Shown one piece after another: positions 26,698-35,899 of a stretch of DNA of 64,000 bases. The position numbers were made by a program, and so were the translations under genes. Origin of the DNA: Caballeronia udeis (GTDB lineage Bacteria; Pseudomonadota; Gammaproteobacteria; Burkholderiales; Burkholderiaceae); the NCBI RefSeq assembly GCF_001544555.2, contig NZ_FCOK02000020.1:62001-126000 (forward strand). Direction: 5' to 3'. Every line of letters starts with the position of its first letter. Positions within the stretch are counted from its first letter, which is position 1. Below the pieces are notes generated by a model, which was given only the letters and a program-made list of their open reading frames with translations, made no database searches and was not told where the DNA came from.

Positions 26698-27606
26698 ATG
26701 TCCGAAACCCTCAGCGTTCCGGGGATTAAAACAAAGCGCCGCAGAAAGATGTCGGCCACCGCGCGCCAGCAGCGGCTGGCCGCGTTCCTGTTCCTTGCGC
26801 CAGCGTGCATCATGGTCGCGATCTACGTGATGTGGCCGATCTTCTCCAGCCTCAGGCTCAGCTTTTACAACTGGGATGGCATGACGGAGAAGACCTTCGT
26901 CGGCTTCGATAACTACATCGAACTGTTCCACGCGCCCACCTTCTATACCGCGCTGAAGAACAATGTCTTGTGGCTGATCCTGTTCTTGCTGGCGCCGCCC
27001 ATGGGACTTGCCGTGGCGTTGTACCTGAACCAGGCGGTAAGAGGCATTCGCATGGTGAAGTCGCTGTTCTTCGCGCCGTTCGTGTTGTCCGGCGTGGTGG
27101 TCGGCTTGATGTTCAGCTGGTTCTACGACCCGACGTTCGGCTTGCTGAAGCTGATTCTCGGGCATGGCGTGCCGGTGCTCGGGGACCCGCGTTACGTGAC
27201 ATTCGGCATCATCTTCGCGGCACTATGGCCGCAGACTGCCTACTGCATGATCCTGTACCTGACCGGATTGACATCGCTTAATTCCGAGCAGATAGAAGCC
27301 GCCCGCATGGAAGGCGCGAAGGGCTGGACCATGCTGTGGCACGTCGTCCTGCCGCAACTCCGTCCCACCACCTTCATGGCGATCGTGGTGACCATCATCG
27401 GGGCGTTGCGAAGCTTCGACCTGATTGCCGTCATGAGCGGCGGCGGCCCGTTCGAAAGCTCGACCGTGCTGGCTTATTACATGTACGACCAGGCGATCAA
27501 GTATTACCGCATCGGCTATTCTGCCGCGATTGCCGTGGTGCTGTTCGCGATCATGATGGTGTACATCGTTTATCACTTGCGCAGAATGTTGCGCACCGAG
27601 CAATAA
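26698..27606 (+). CDS. Sugar ABC transporter permease (LacF/MalF type)
   Basis: 302 residues with six predicted membrane helices; the first follows a basic N-terminus. The EAA loop that docks the ATPase is visible as EAARMEGAKGWTMLWHVVLP. It is one half of the CUT1 permease. Ribosome-binding site AGGAGAG at 26684-26690. The second permease begins 14 bp after its stop. Confidence 0.92.
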   Translation: MSETLSVPGIKTKRRRKMSATARQQRLAAFLFLAPACIMVAIYVMWPIFSSLRLSFYNWDGMTEKTFVGFDNYIELFHAPTFYTALKNNVLWLILFLLAPPMGLAVALYLNQAVRGIRMVKSLFFAPFVLSGVVVGLMFSWFYDPTFGLLKLILGHGVPVLGDPRYVTFGIIFAALWPQTAYCMILYLTGLTSLNSEQIEAARMEGAKGWTMLWHVVLPQLRPTTFMAIVVTIIGALRSFDLIAVMSGGGPFESSTVLAYYMYDQAIKYYRIGYSAAIAVVLFAIMMVYIVYHLRRMLRTEQ

Positions 27607-27620
27607 GCCAGGAGCGCGCC

Positions 27621-28472
27621 ATGTTTCCAATGCCCGTCGCCAAGTGGAAGCCCGTCAACCGGGCGCTTTACAAGTTGTCGTTGCCGGTCGCGCTGCTGAT
27701 CTGGTTGTTGCCGCTGATAGCCGTGATGGTGACGTCCATCCGCTCTTCCGATGAACTCGTCGAAGGCAATTACTGGGGCTGGCCACGGCATTTTTCGCTG
27801 ATCGCCAACTACAGTGACGCGCTGACGACTTCACCCATGCTCCACTATTTGTGGAACAGCGTGCTCATTACCGTACCGGCTGTAGTCGGTTCGATCGTGC
27901 TGGCTTCCATGGCCGGTTTTGCATTGGCGATCTATTCGTTCCGGGGCAACACCACGTTGTTCGCGGCGTTTGTCGCGGGCAACTTCGTGCCTATCCAGAT
28001 CCTGATGATCCCGGTGCGGGACCTGTCTTTGCAGTTAGGAATCTTCAATACCGTCGGAGCGCTGATCTTGTTTCACGTCTCGTTTCAGACCGGATTTTGC
28101 GCGTTGTTCCTGCGCAATTTCATCAAGCAGTTGCCGTTCGAATTGGTCGAAGCCGCGCGCATTGAAGGCGCGAATGAGTGGACGGTGTTCTTTCGCATTG
28201 TCCTGCCGCTGATTCGCCCGGCGTTGGCCGCGCTGGCAATCCTCGTCTTCACGTTCGTGTGGAACGACTATTTCTGGGCGCTGTGCCTCACCACCGGAGA
28301 CGAGGCCGCGCCTATTACCGTGGGTGTCGCCGCGCTCAAGGGCCAGTGGGTGACCGCGTGGAACCTGGTCTCGGCGGGATCGATACTGGCTGCGCTGCCG
28401 TCGGTCATGATGTTCTTCGCCATGCAGCGGCACTTCGTTGCCGGGCTGACGTTCGGGGCAACGAAGGGCTAG
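27621..28472 (+). CDS. Sugar ABC transporter permease (LacG/MalG type)
   Basis: 283 residues. Six membrane helices and the EAA loop EAARIEGANEWTVFFRIVLP are clear. The FVPIQILMIPVRDLS segment is typical of MalG-type permeases. ATG 27621 follows AGGAG at 27610-27614; a longer upstream frame overlaps the preceding gene and was rejected. It is the last gene of the galactoside operon and ends 10 bp before the convergent GDSL hydrolase. Confidence 0.92.
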   Translation: MFPMPVAKWKPVNRALYKLSLPVALLIWLLPLIAVMVTSIRSSDELVEGNYWGWPRHFSLIANYSDALTTSPMLHYLWNSVLITVPAVVGSIVLASMAGFALAIYSFRGNTTLFAAFVAGNFVPIQILMIPVRDLSLQLGIFNTVGALILFHVSFQTGFCALFLRNFIKQLPFELVEAARIEGANEWTVFFRIVLPLIRPALAALAILVFTFVWNDYFWALCLTTGDEAAPITVGVAALKGQWVTAWNLVSAGSILAALPSVMMFFAMQRHFVAGLTFGATKG

Positions 28473-28481
28473 AGCGATGAG

Positions 28482-29546
28482 CTATTCGTGCAACCACGTG
28501 TCGATCTGGACCACGACGTAGTCCGCTATGAGTTTTTGCAGGTGAGTCGTCGGATGATAAGCGTCGGCGAACATGTAGATGTTGTCAGCATGGGGGGAGA
28601 CATACGTCGACGGCGAGCAGAAGAGCGCGCTGGTGTCGTCGGCTTGAAACGCCGGGGGCAGGTTTGCCGGCGCGCATGCTACGTTGGTGCCAATGCTGCC
28701 GTTGAAGCGAAAACCAAGCTGACGATAGTTCTCCGACGCTTCATCAATGAACGTGAATGCATCGATCCGCAATACGGCCGGCGATGAAGGGAGCGCTTCA
28801 TCCAGCGCGGCGTTGAACGCCCGCGCCAGTTTTCGCAGCACTTTCGAGGAGCCCGGCAACTGCTGATCGGCAAGGTTTGCGATTGGCGCCTTGCTGATAT
28901 CGGGGACGTTTTGTACGACGATATGAGTGGCGCCGTGTTGTTGCACGTTGTGCACCAATCCCGCAAGTTGCTGCGCCGCCTGTTGCAGCGCCGGTAGGAC
29001 CGACTGTAAAGAGGCAGCCGGATTGCCGCCGGTCGCAACCATTTCCGCCCACGCATCATAGGCGTCCTGAACGTCATTGGCTCCGCCTTGCATGAGGACC
29101 AGTTGCTTTGCGGTGAAGCGCGTATGCGACTGGAGATAAGCGGCCACTTGCGAGGTCAGCGGCGTCTGTAACTCGCCGGTGTCGCCCGTTGCATCACCGG
29201 GGTTCGGCGCCCCTGCCACCCGGGCGCCCCCTTGAGCGTACCCGAATCCTTCGGGATGAATCACGCTTGGCTGTCCAAATCCGCCAGTCAGTGCAGGCGT
29301 GAGGCTCGACCCATAATGTTCCGCTATAAGCTGAACGGAGATCGCGCCCGGATTCGTGGTGTAGGTGCCTCCGCCAAATCGGCGGGCATACGCATAGGTG
29401 CCAACATCTGACAGACTGTCCCCGAACGAGACTACCTGCAAGAGGCTTCGTTGCGGATCGGCAGAATCGGCCGATGCGTTCGATGAAGGCGCCAAACCGA
29501 TCAACCCGCATGTCAACGCGAGGAACGCAAAACGGCGGACTGTCAT
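28482..29546 (-). CDS. Secreted SGNH/GDSL hydrolase (esterase/lipase)
   Basis: 354 residues. A Sec signal peptide covers about residues 1-26. Block I is VVSFGDSLSDVGTYA with nucleophile S44, block III the MQGGANDV segment (G-x-N-D), and block V DAYHPTTHLQK with the D-x-x-H dyad. These define an SGNH-family esterase/lipase. The gene is monocistronic and converges with the sugar permease. Substrates may be lipids or acetylated polysaccharides. Confidence 0.88.
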   Translation of the reverse strand: MTVRRFAFLALTCGLIGLAPSSNASADSADPQRSLLQVVSFGDSLSDVGTYAYARRFGGGTYTTNPGAISVQLIAEHYGSSLTPALTGGFGQPSVIHPEGFGYAQGGARVAGAPNPGDATGDTGELQTPLTSQVAAYLQSHTRFTAKQLVLMQGGANDVQDAYDAWAEMVATGGNPAASLQSVLPALQQAAQQLAGLVHNVQQHGATHIVVQNVPDISKAPIANLADQQLPGSSKVLRKLARAFNAALDEALPSSPAVLRIDAFTFIDEASENYRQLGFRFNGSIGTNVACAPANLPPAFQADDTSALFCSPSTYVSPHADNIYMFADAYHPTTHLQKLIADYVVVQIDTWLHE

Positions 29547-29853
29547 GGGGTGCTCCGGGTAGTTGGGCTATCGAAGAATACCCGGGTTTCGGTGCTAAGC
29601 ACTACCTCAATGCTTTAACGCTTCAGCGGGGAGTTCGCTTGCCGTCTTCGAAATTGCTCATGGCACAACGAGATTCGTCTATCCATATACCTGTTTTAAT
29701 CGGCCATCCCGCGGTCAAGGAAAAGCGCCTTTAGCCGCGATAAATCCCGTTAATTGGGCAGATTTGATTTATTCATCAAAGACCCTCCAGTCCTGACTCC
29801 GACCCGCCGATATACCTTCGATAGAAGGTACACGACGAGTCGGAGACAATCGG
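29547..29853. other. Divergent intergenic region, GDSL hydrolase and chemoreceptor
   Basis: 307 bp without a gene. GCCGATAT at 29806-29813 resembles the -10 part of a flagellar (sigma-28) promoter in front of the chemoreceptor, but no well-spaced TAAA -35 element was seen. Confidence 0.4.
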
Positions 29854-31452
29854 ATGAAAACATTAAAAACGCCTGCCGTATCCCATTTTTCGGGATATGC
29901 CAGCTTCTTTGGTCACGTGAGCTTGCGTACCAGCATCACGGTTGTGCTGGCGGTTTTTGCCGGGTTGTTGATCGCGGTTAGCGCATTGGCTGGCGTTGCG
30001 CTGCAAACCAGCAACGCCGCGATTGAAAAGATGTACACGGAAGACACGCGCTCGCTTCTTCAAATCAAAAGCAGCTATGAACACGTGATGCATGCGCGTC
30101 TCGCGCTGGGTAGCTTTGCGGCGCTTTATGGACTAGGCGATGTTCAGCCGGCCTTGCTTGAAGGTGCGCACAACGACCTGCGTCAATCCGATGAGGAAGT
30201 GAGGGCCTACCTGGCGACCGCGTCGGCGGACGATGCCGAAACAGCGTTGCGCGCCCGCTTTGTCGCCGCGCGTCAGAAGTATCTGCATGACGGTCTGGAC
30301 GCCTCGTTCGAAGCACTGGGTAAAAGCGATTTCTCAGCCTATAAGCAGCTTCAGGGCGCTGACACGGAAGCGCTGGCTAACAACTTTGGCGCCCAGGTAG
30401 CTGCACTGGAGGGTGTTCTCACCGAGCGTGAGAAGGCGCGCTATACCAGCGCTCAAGAGCGCTTCCACACAATGCTGGGGCTCCTTGCCGCGGCGGCGTT
30501 CGCGTCGGTGGCCATTGGCACGTTCGCGCGCCATGCATTGCTTAACGCAATCGTCAAACCGGTCGGGCAAGCGATCCGCCAGTTTCAGCGAATTGCTGCG
30601 GGCGATCTGACGAATCCGGTGGATACCGGCCGGGACAACGAGATGGGCGCGCTATTGCGTGCGCTCGAGCAGATGCAGCAATCGCTGGTTGAGACGGTGA
30701 CGACCGTGCGAGCCAGCACCGAATCGATCAACGTTGGCGCAACGGAAATCGCCAGCGGCAACAATGACCTTTCCATTCGGACAGAGCAACAGGCGGCGTC
30801 GCTGGAAACCACGGCGAGCAGCATGGAGCAGATCACGGCGACGGCGAAAGCCAGCTTCGAGAGCGCGCGGCAAGCGAGTGAGATGGCGACGCAAGCATCG
30901 GAAATGGCAGTCAAGGGCGGCGCGGTGGTCAGCAATGTGGTGACCACCATGCAAGGCATTGCCGCTCATTCGAAGAAAATTTCGGAGATCACGAGCGTGA
31001 TCGACGGCATTGCGTTCCAGACGAACATCCTGGCGCTCAACGCGGCAGTCGAGGCCGCGCGCGCAGGCGAACAGGGGCGGGGTTTTGCGGTCGTGGCCGG
31101 TGAGGTACGCAGTCTGGCGCAGCGCAGTGCCGCGGCGGCTCAGGAGATCAAGCTGCTCATTCAGGACTCGAGCGCGCATATCGACGCCGGATCGTCGTTG
31201 GTGGAAAGTGCAGGGACGACTATTGGCAGCGTGGTGAGCGCGGTTGAACGCGTCTGCCAGATCGTGACGGAAATTTCCGCTGCGGCGGGTGAACAAAGCA
31301 AGGGAATCGAGCAAGTCAATCAGGCGGTCGCGACCATGGACCAGAGCACGCAGCAAAACGCGGCGCTCGTCGAGGAGGCCGCCGCCGCGGCGCAGTCCCT
31401 GAAGAGTCAGGCTAGAACATTAAGCGAGGCGGTGGAGGTGTTTCGGCTTTAA
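29854..31452 (+). CDS. Methyl-accepting chemotaxis protein
   Basis: 532 residues. One membrane helix lies near residues 26-48 and a second near 205-225, with a four-helix-bundle type periplasmic sensor between. A HAMP domain follows, then the signalling domain with methylation helices ([20 protein letters not shown]) and the hairpin tip [40 protein letters not shown]. No C-terminal CheR-tethering pentapeptide is present. The sensed ligand is unknown. The gene is isolated from other chemotaxis genes, as is common for receptors in this group. Confidence 0.93.
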   Translation: MKTLKTPAVSHFSGYASFFGHVSLRTSITVVLAVFAGLLIAVSALAGVALQTSNAAIEKMYTEDTRSLLQIKSSYEHVMHARLALGSFAALYGLGDVQPALLEGAHNDLRQSDEEVRAYLATASADDAETALRARFVAARQKYLHDGLDASFEALGKSDFSAYKQLQGADTEALANNFGAQVAALEGVLTEREKARYTSAQERFHTMLGLLAAAAFASVAIGTFARHALLNAIVKPVGQAIRQFQRIAAGDLTNPVDTGRDNEMGALLRALEQMQQSLVETVTTVRASTESINVGATEIASGNNDLSIRTEQQAASLETTASSMEQITATAKASFESARQASEMATQASEMAVKGGAVVSNVVTTMQGIAAHSKKISEITSVIDGIAFQTNILALNAAVEAARAGEQGRGFAVVAGEVRSLAQRSAAAAQEIKLLIQDSSAHIDAGSSLVESAGTTIGSVVSAVERVCQIVTEISAAAGEQSKGIEQVNQAVATMDQSTQQNAALVEEAAAAAQSLKSQARTLSEAVEVFRL

Positions 31453-31482
31453 GGCGCGGGTGTGCACGCCTGGCTTGCGCAT

Positions 31483-31596
31483 TCAACCGCGTTGCGATTC
31501 CATGGCCTGAAGCGCGCGGGTGAGGCCGTCTTCGGAGAAGACTGAATCGATCGCGTCGCTCGCCACGGCTTCTTCGGCGCGTGACGGCCGATTGCG
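31483..31596 (-). other. Short open stretch, possible 3' end of a lost gene
   Basis: Thirty-seven open codons end at a TGA (31483-31485). The peptide includes AVASDAIDSVFSEDGLTRAL then QAMESQRG and has coding-like composition. There is no start codon context and no family is recognised. It may be the tail of a deleted gene; it may also be chance. Confidence 0.25.
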
Positions 31597-31657
31597 TCAG
31601 CTAATTGTCAGCTTGAAACCGTCAGTTCGAGTCGAGAATTCGCGAGTATGACGGCGA

Positions 31658-31731
31658 GCGCCGCTTGATGCGGCGCGACGAGTGAACTTCAGGCGCCAGG
31701 CCAGTGTCTTTCACAGAGGCTGGCCTGGCGC
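31658..31731. terminator. Two tandem hairpins downstream of the 69-residue gene
   Basis: GCGCCGC (31658-31664) pairs with GCGGCGC (31670-31676). GCGCCAGGCCAG (31693-31704) pairs perfectly with CTGGCCTGGCGC (31720-31731), a 12-bp stem. The second begins 10 bp past the stop of the minus-strand gene at 31741. Neither has a U-run. Confidence 0.5.
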
Positions 31732-31740
31732 GGCAGGAAG

Positions 31741-31950
31741 TCAGGCTTGTGTTCCAGCGTTGTCCGCATCGTCCGGAGCGGCTTCGTTCTCTTTCTTTTC
31801 TATCAGCGACTCCAGGGCGCCAGCGCCTTTAAAGCCGGCCACGGCCGCAATCCCTTTCGTCAGAATCGACGCATCCGGATCGACCTTGTCCGTTGCTTCC
31901 ACTGCTGCGACGGCACCCGCGACCTTACCTACCTCATCCAGAAATCCCAT
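31741..31950 (-). CDS. Small hypothetical protein, 69 residues
   Basis: Begins MGFLDEVGKVAGAVAAVEAT and ends in an acidic tail (ENEAAPDDADNAGTQA). The middle is alanine/glycine-rich and could form a helical hairpin; no signal peptide or known domain is seen. GGTGAT lies 7 nt before the ATG at 31950; a GTG at 31959 would add three residues. Codon use is like neighbouring genes, and a strong hairpin follows the stop, supporting a real gene. No function can be named. Confidence 0.6.
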   Translation of the reverse strand: MGFLDEVGKVAGAVAAVEATDKVDPDASILTKGIAAVAGFKGAGALESLIEKKENEAAPDDADNAGTQA

Positions 31951-32549
31951 GTCGATCACCGTATATGTTGAACGTGAACGCGCACTATTTCACGCTCACG
32001 CCTATCAAAGGACGTCGCGGTTGGGACCTTCAGCGGCATCTCCCACCGGCGACACTTCTTTCCCTATCAGCCTCGTTGACGAGTACGCCAGCCGGATCGC
32101 ATGACAACGAGGGGGACGTCATTGACGATGGCGGACGTCTGCCCGCCATCGTCAATGACAATAACACTGCATGAACCGCGAGACTGTAAATTCTTGTTAG
32201 AGACCTCCCCGGTTTCTGTTCAGCCGCGTTCCAATCGACCCGATCATCTCGCCGGCACCAGGGCTGGAGCGATATTCAGGCGTCGATAACGCGTGCAAAA
32301 GCACGATCCTCCCCGCGATTTTTTGGGTGCCCTGTAACCGTTGCCGGTCATTGGGCGAAATACCCTATGACGTCGGCAGCGCGAGACTGCCGCACGTTGA
32401 CTGGACAACAGTCGTAAGCGACCGTTTTGGAGAGTGCAAGGCGCGAGAAACTTAAACCGGTTCAAAGACAGTGTTCTCAACCGGATCGATACAAGCCAAT
32501 TGCATAGTCATCCTTATATTTTTATTTTCAACATGAAACTGGAGATCTG
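31951..32549. other. Long intergenic region with a strong inverted repeat
   Basis: 599 bp with no credible gene on either strand. It contains a 17-bp perfect inverted repeat (32118-32159). The right end, AT-rich around 32505-32535, probably carries the promoter of the Met/His-rich protein gene. Confidence 0.5.
32118..32159. repeat. Perfect 17-bp inverted repeat with 8-nt loop
   Basis: GTCATTGACGATGGCGG (32118-32134) is followed by ACGTCTGC and then CCGCCATCGTCAATGAC (32143-32159). The arms match at every base. No gene lies directly beside it and no U-run follows. Confidence 0.75.
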
Positions 32550-32843
32550 ATGAAATCGATTCGAAAAATCATCCTGTGCGCAATGCTTCCGCTGTCGTTG
32601 GCGACAGGCTTCGCGCATGCTCAGGGTATTGGGCATGCCGGTACGTATCTGATGCCACAGGACTATCAAATGATGATGGAGAAGCTCACGCCGGAACAGC
32701 GGACCCAGGCCATCACCATTCAGCAGAAAATGATGCAGATGGAGATGGACCACAAGGAAGCCATGGCTCAAATGGAGATGAAGCACGAGCACGAAATGAT
32801 GCAGATGCAGAACCAGCTGCTGGATCTCTTCAAGGGCCACTAG
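32550..32843 (+). CDS. Exported Met/His-rich small protein, Spy/CpxP-like
   Basis: 97 residues. A signal peptide (about 1-24, ending GFAHA) precedes a short mature protein of about 73 residues. It contains LTPEQR, like the LTxxQ motif of Spy/CpxP chaperones, then a helical stretch very rich in methionine and with several histidines (QQKMMQMEMDHKEAMAQMEM). The composition suggests binding of copper or another soft metal, or an amphipathic chaperone cradle. The gene stands alone. Family assignment is tentative. Confidence 0.7.
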   Translation: MKSIRKIILCAMLPLSLATGFAHAQGIGHAGTYLMPQDYQMMMEKLTPEQRTQAITIQQKMMQMEMDHKEAMAQMEMKHEHEMMQMQNQLLDLFKGH

Positions 32844-33007
32844 TCCGGCCGGGGGATGATCTACCTAGGCTGCTTCGGGCACAATGCTGGTGTTCCGGCA
32901 CGAGGCAGTTTCGGTAACCTCAACGCTTGGGCGGCGCGGACGGGCCGGGTTGGCCGTTGGTGGTTCAAGCACATTGCATCCGGTATTGCCCCGCAGGAGT
33001 GGCAGAC

Positions 33008-33904
33008 ATGTCCCTTGATAATCCCCCTCCAGCCGTTTCATCGGGATTGACCGCCTTCGTATTCGCGGGCGGCGGCAGCCTCGGTGCGATCGAGGTCGGC
33101 ATGCTGCGCGAGTTGCTCAACTGGGGCGTGCGCCCGGATTGCGTGATCGGCGCGTCGGCGGGCGCCATCAACGCGGCGTATTTTGCAGGCCGTCCTGATG
33201 CCGAGGGCATCGCCAAGCTCGAATTGCTGTGGTGCGGAATCAGGCGGCGGGACATCATGCCGCTCAGCATGTTCGGGCTGTTCGAGATGATCCTGCGCCG
33301 CCGTTCCAACCTCGTTGAAGCGAAGGCGCTGCGCGTCCTGCTGGAAAACAATTTGCCCTACAAGCGAGTGGAGCAAGCGGTCATCCCGCTCCATGTTGTC
33401 GCTACCAACATGCTGAGCGGCAACGAAGTCGTTCTCTCGTCGGGCCCGGTAGTGGATGCCGTCCTTGCAAGCGCAGCGATTCCCGGCGTGTTTCCGCCAA
33501 TACGCATTGACGGAATCGATCTGGTCGACGGCGGCGTGGCCAACAATACGCCGATCTCGGTAGCCATCGGGCTCGGCGCGACACGCATCATCGTGCTGCC
33601 GGCCGGTTTCGCTTGTGCGCTGCAGAAGCCGCCGGCCAATGCGATTGCGCAGGCCATTCATGCGTTGACGCTTGTCGTCGCGCGGCAGCTTGTGCGTGAT
33701 CTGGCGTTCTATTCGTCGCGTGCGGAGATTGTTGTCGTACCGCCCTTGTGTCCGCTCGATGTATCGCCTTACGACTACACGCAGTGCAATCGCCTGATCG
33801 AACGTGCCGCCGAGCAAACGCTTGCGTGGCTGAGCGACGGTGGTCTCGAACGCGGGGTTGTCCCGGCCGAACTGCACGAGCATGAGCATGCCCAGGCGGG
33901 TTAG
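33008..33904 (+). CDS. Patatin-like phospholipase
   Basis: 298 residues. The oxyanion loop is AGGGSLGAIEVG (residues 20-31), the nucleophile elbow is GASAG with S50, and the dyad aspartate is D174 in DGGVANNTP. There is no signal peptide. Patatin-type enzymes hydrolyse acyl groups from lipids, and this short bacterial type often acts on membrane phospholipids or polyester. ATG 33008 has CAGGAGT at 32993-32999; a longer frame from 32927 lacks one. Confidence 0.87.
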   Translation: MSLDNPPPAVSSGLTAFVFAGGGSLGAIEVGMLRELLNWGVRPDCVIGASAGAINAAYFAGRPDAEGIAKLELLWCGIRRRDIMPLSMFGLFEMILRRRSNLVEAKALRVLLENNLPYKRVEQAVIPLHVVATNMLSGNEVVLSSGPVVDAVLASAAIPGVFPPIRIDGIDLVDGGVANNTPISVAIGLGATRIIVLPAGFACALQKPPANAIAQAIHALTLVVARQLVRDLAFYSSRAEIVVVPPLCPLDVSPYDYTQCNRLIERAAEQTLAWLSDGGLERGVVPAELHEHEHAQAG

Positions 33905-34103
33905 CGAAGGGCGTGCGCCAAAAGGCCGTACGCCAATTGCTGGCGGGACAACGCACATTTCACGTCGAAAACGCGTCATCGCAACCATGTCATGGCCCGG
34001 TAAACACATCTGGCAATAATGGAGTCCTTCGAGCCGGTCCGCTCTCTTCGCCGCCGTGGGCGGCTTGCGCTGGCTTATCCCCTCAAGGATTGGAACACCA
34101 GAC

Positions 34104-35789
34104 ATGCCAAACAAGAACATTGATGATATTTCGCCGGCCGAGCAGGGCGCTTCCGTTTCGCGGCGTGGTTTTCTCAAGCTTGCCGGTGCTTCCGGGCTCG
34201 CAACGGCTGCAGGCGGGTTGGCTTCAGCGAGCCGGGCCGCTGCGGCGAGTCCGGATGGCACGCCCGAACAGATCCACCTGACCTGGGGCAAGGAGCCGTG
34301 GTCCGAGGTGGTGATCTCGTGGGCCTCGCTTGCCCCGGCGGTCAATCCGCGAGTGCGCTTTGGCCGTACCGGCGAGACGAAGACGACGGTGCATGGCGTG
34401 CAGCGCACTTATACCGATGGGCTCAACGGCGAGATTGTCTGCACGTATCACGCGCGCCTTCATGGACTGAAACCCGCAGCCGGCTACGAGTACGAAGTCA
34501 CTGCCGACAACGACAGCAACACGGGCCGCCCCTTTACGGCGAGTTTCCAGACTGCGCCACACGGCCGGGCCGCGTTTCGATGGACCAGCTATGGCGACCT
34601 CGCGACGCCGAATACCAACTGGGTGCTCTCTTCGCCACAAAGCCGCTTTGCCGTCCAGGCAGTCGAGCGGTTCCAGCCGCTGTTTCATTTGCTCAACGGT
34701 GATCTTTGTTATGCCAACCTGAACCCGGCGCATCAGCCCGAGGTCTGGCGCGACTTCGGCAACAACGCCCAGACGTCGGCGGCCAATCGCCCATGGATGC
34801 CTTGTCCGGGTAATCATGAGCTGGAATTCAACAACGGCGAGCAGGGACTTGACTCGTATCTGGCGCGTTATACGCTGCCGGAGAACGGCACCCGCTTTCC
34901 CGGCCGCTGGTACAGCTTTCGTGTGAGTTCGGTGTTGTTCGTCTCGCTCGATGCGGACGACGTGGTCTACCAGGATGCCGCCGCATTTGTCGCGGGTCCG
35001 GATCCGCTGGTGCCGGCCGGGAGCACGGGCAACCCGCCGATCGCTCCCGGTACGTCGCTCTATGTGCGTGGCTATAGCAGCGGTGAGCAGACGCGCTGGC
35101 TAGGCGAGACGTTGCGCGAGGCGGCCGAGAACAAGGACATCGACTGGATCGTCGTCCAGATGCACCAGGACGCGCTTACATCGTCGAAGACCGGCAACGG
35201 CTCGGACAAGGGCATCCGGGAGGCGTGGCTGCCCCTGTTCGACCGCTATGGCGTCGATCTTGTGCTCTGTGGCCATGATCACGACTACGAGCGCAGCTAT
35301 CCCGTGCGTGGGTGCAACCACCATGCGGGCATGGACGCCGTGACGGGCGAACCGGTGGAGACGCTGCAGCCCCGGCCGGTCATGACGTCGAATCCCGCTG
35401 ACGGCGCCTTCGATACCAGCCAGGGGACGATTCACCTGATCCTGGGCGGCGGCGGCACCAGTGCGCCTCTGGATGTGTACGGCCTGGACACCGGAACCGG
35501 CAAGGTGCAGGCAAAGGTGTTCACCAAGCCTAACCGTCCGGTAGCCGGGACCACGGCGAACACGTTCGTGCGCCAGCCGGCTGATGCGCTGGAAGACGCC
35601 ATCTGGTCGGCGCAACGCGATACCGGCACCGGTTATGGCATTGCGGTGTTCGATCATGATCCCGGCACGCCGGGTGGCAAGACCACCATTACGATGAACT
35701 ACTATCACGCGCCCGGCGCCGACCAGACGCCGACTGCAACTTATGAGCTGTTCGAGACCATCACGCTTTCCAAGGCGCGTCGAAGCTGA
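34104..35789 (+). CDS. Tat-exported purple acid phosphatase-like metallophosphoesterase
   Basis: 561 residues. A twin-arginine signal S-R-R-G-F-L-K (residues 19-25) precedes a fibronectin-like N-terminal domain (LTWGKEPWSEVVISWASLAP) typical of purple acid phosphatases. The catalytic domain shows metal-binding motifs: SYGDLATPN, LNGDLCYANL, PCPGNHELEF and CGHDHDYERSYP. It probably releases phosphate from organic esters in the periplasm, with metals loaded before Tat export. A terminator follows the stop. Confidence 0.88.
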   Translation: MPNKNIDDISPAEQGASVSRRGFLKLAGASGLATAAGGLASASRAAAASPDGTPEQIHLTWGKEPWSEVVISWASLAPAVNPRVRFGRTGETKTTVHGVQRTYTDGLNGEIVCTYHARLHGLKPAAGYEYEVTADNDSNTGRPFTASFQTAPHGRAAFRWTSYGDLATPNTNWVLSSPQSRFAVQAVERFQPLFHLLNGDLCYANLNPAHQPEVWRDFGNNAQTSAANRPWMPCPGNHELEFNNGEQGLDSYLARYTLPENGTRFPGRWYSFRVSSVLFVSLDADDVVYQDAAAFVAGPDPLVPAGSTGNPPIAPGTSLYVRGYSSGEQTRWLGETLREAAENKDIDWIVVQMHQDALTSSKTGNGSDKGIREAWLPLFDRYGVDLVLCGHDHDYERSYPVRGCNHHAGMDAVTGEPVETLQPRPVMTSNPADGAFDTSQGTIHLILGGGGTSAPLDVYGLDTGTGKVQAKVFTKPNRPVAGTTANTFVRQPADALEDAIWSAQRDTGTGYGIAVFDHDPGTPGGKTTITMNYYHAPGADQTPTATYELFETITLSKARRS

Positions 35790-35791
35790 TT

Positions 35792-35824
35792 CGCGGTCTT
35801 GTCAGTACATGACCGCGCGTTTTC
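35792..35824 (+). terminator. Terminator after the phosphatase gene
   Basis: CGCGGTC (35792-35798) pairs with GACCGCG (35811-35817) and a TTTT stretch follows at 35820-35823. Confidence 0.6.
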
Positions 35825-35899
35825 CTGGATGATTCCAGCATTGCGCTAATGCTGGACAGCTTTCATGACGGCACTTCTGACAAGACGAGGGTTTGCGCC

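Noticed and set aside
29761-29853. Flagellar (sigma-28) promoter for the chemoreceptor
   Set aside because: GCCGATAT is present, but a TAAA element at the right distance is not, so it is mentioned only in the intergenic entry.
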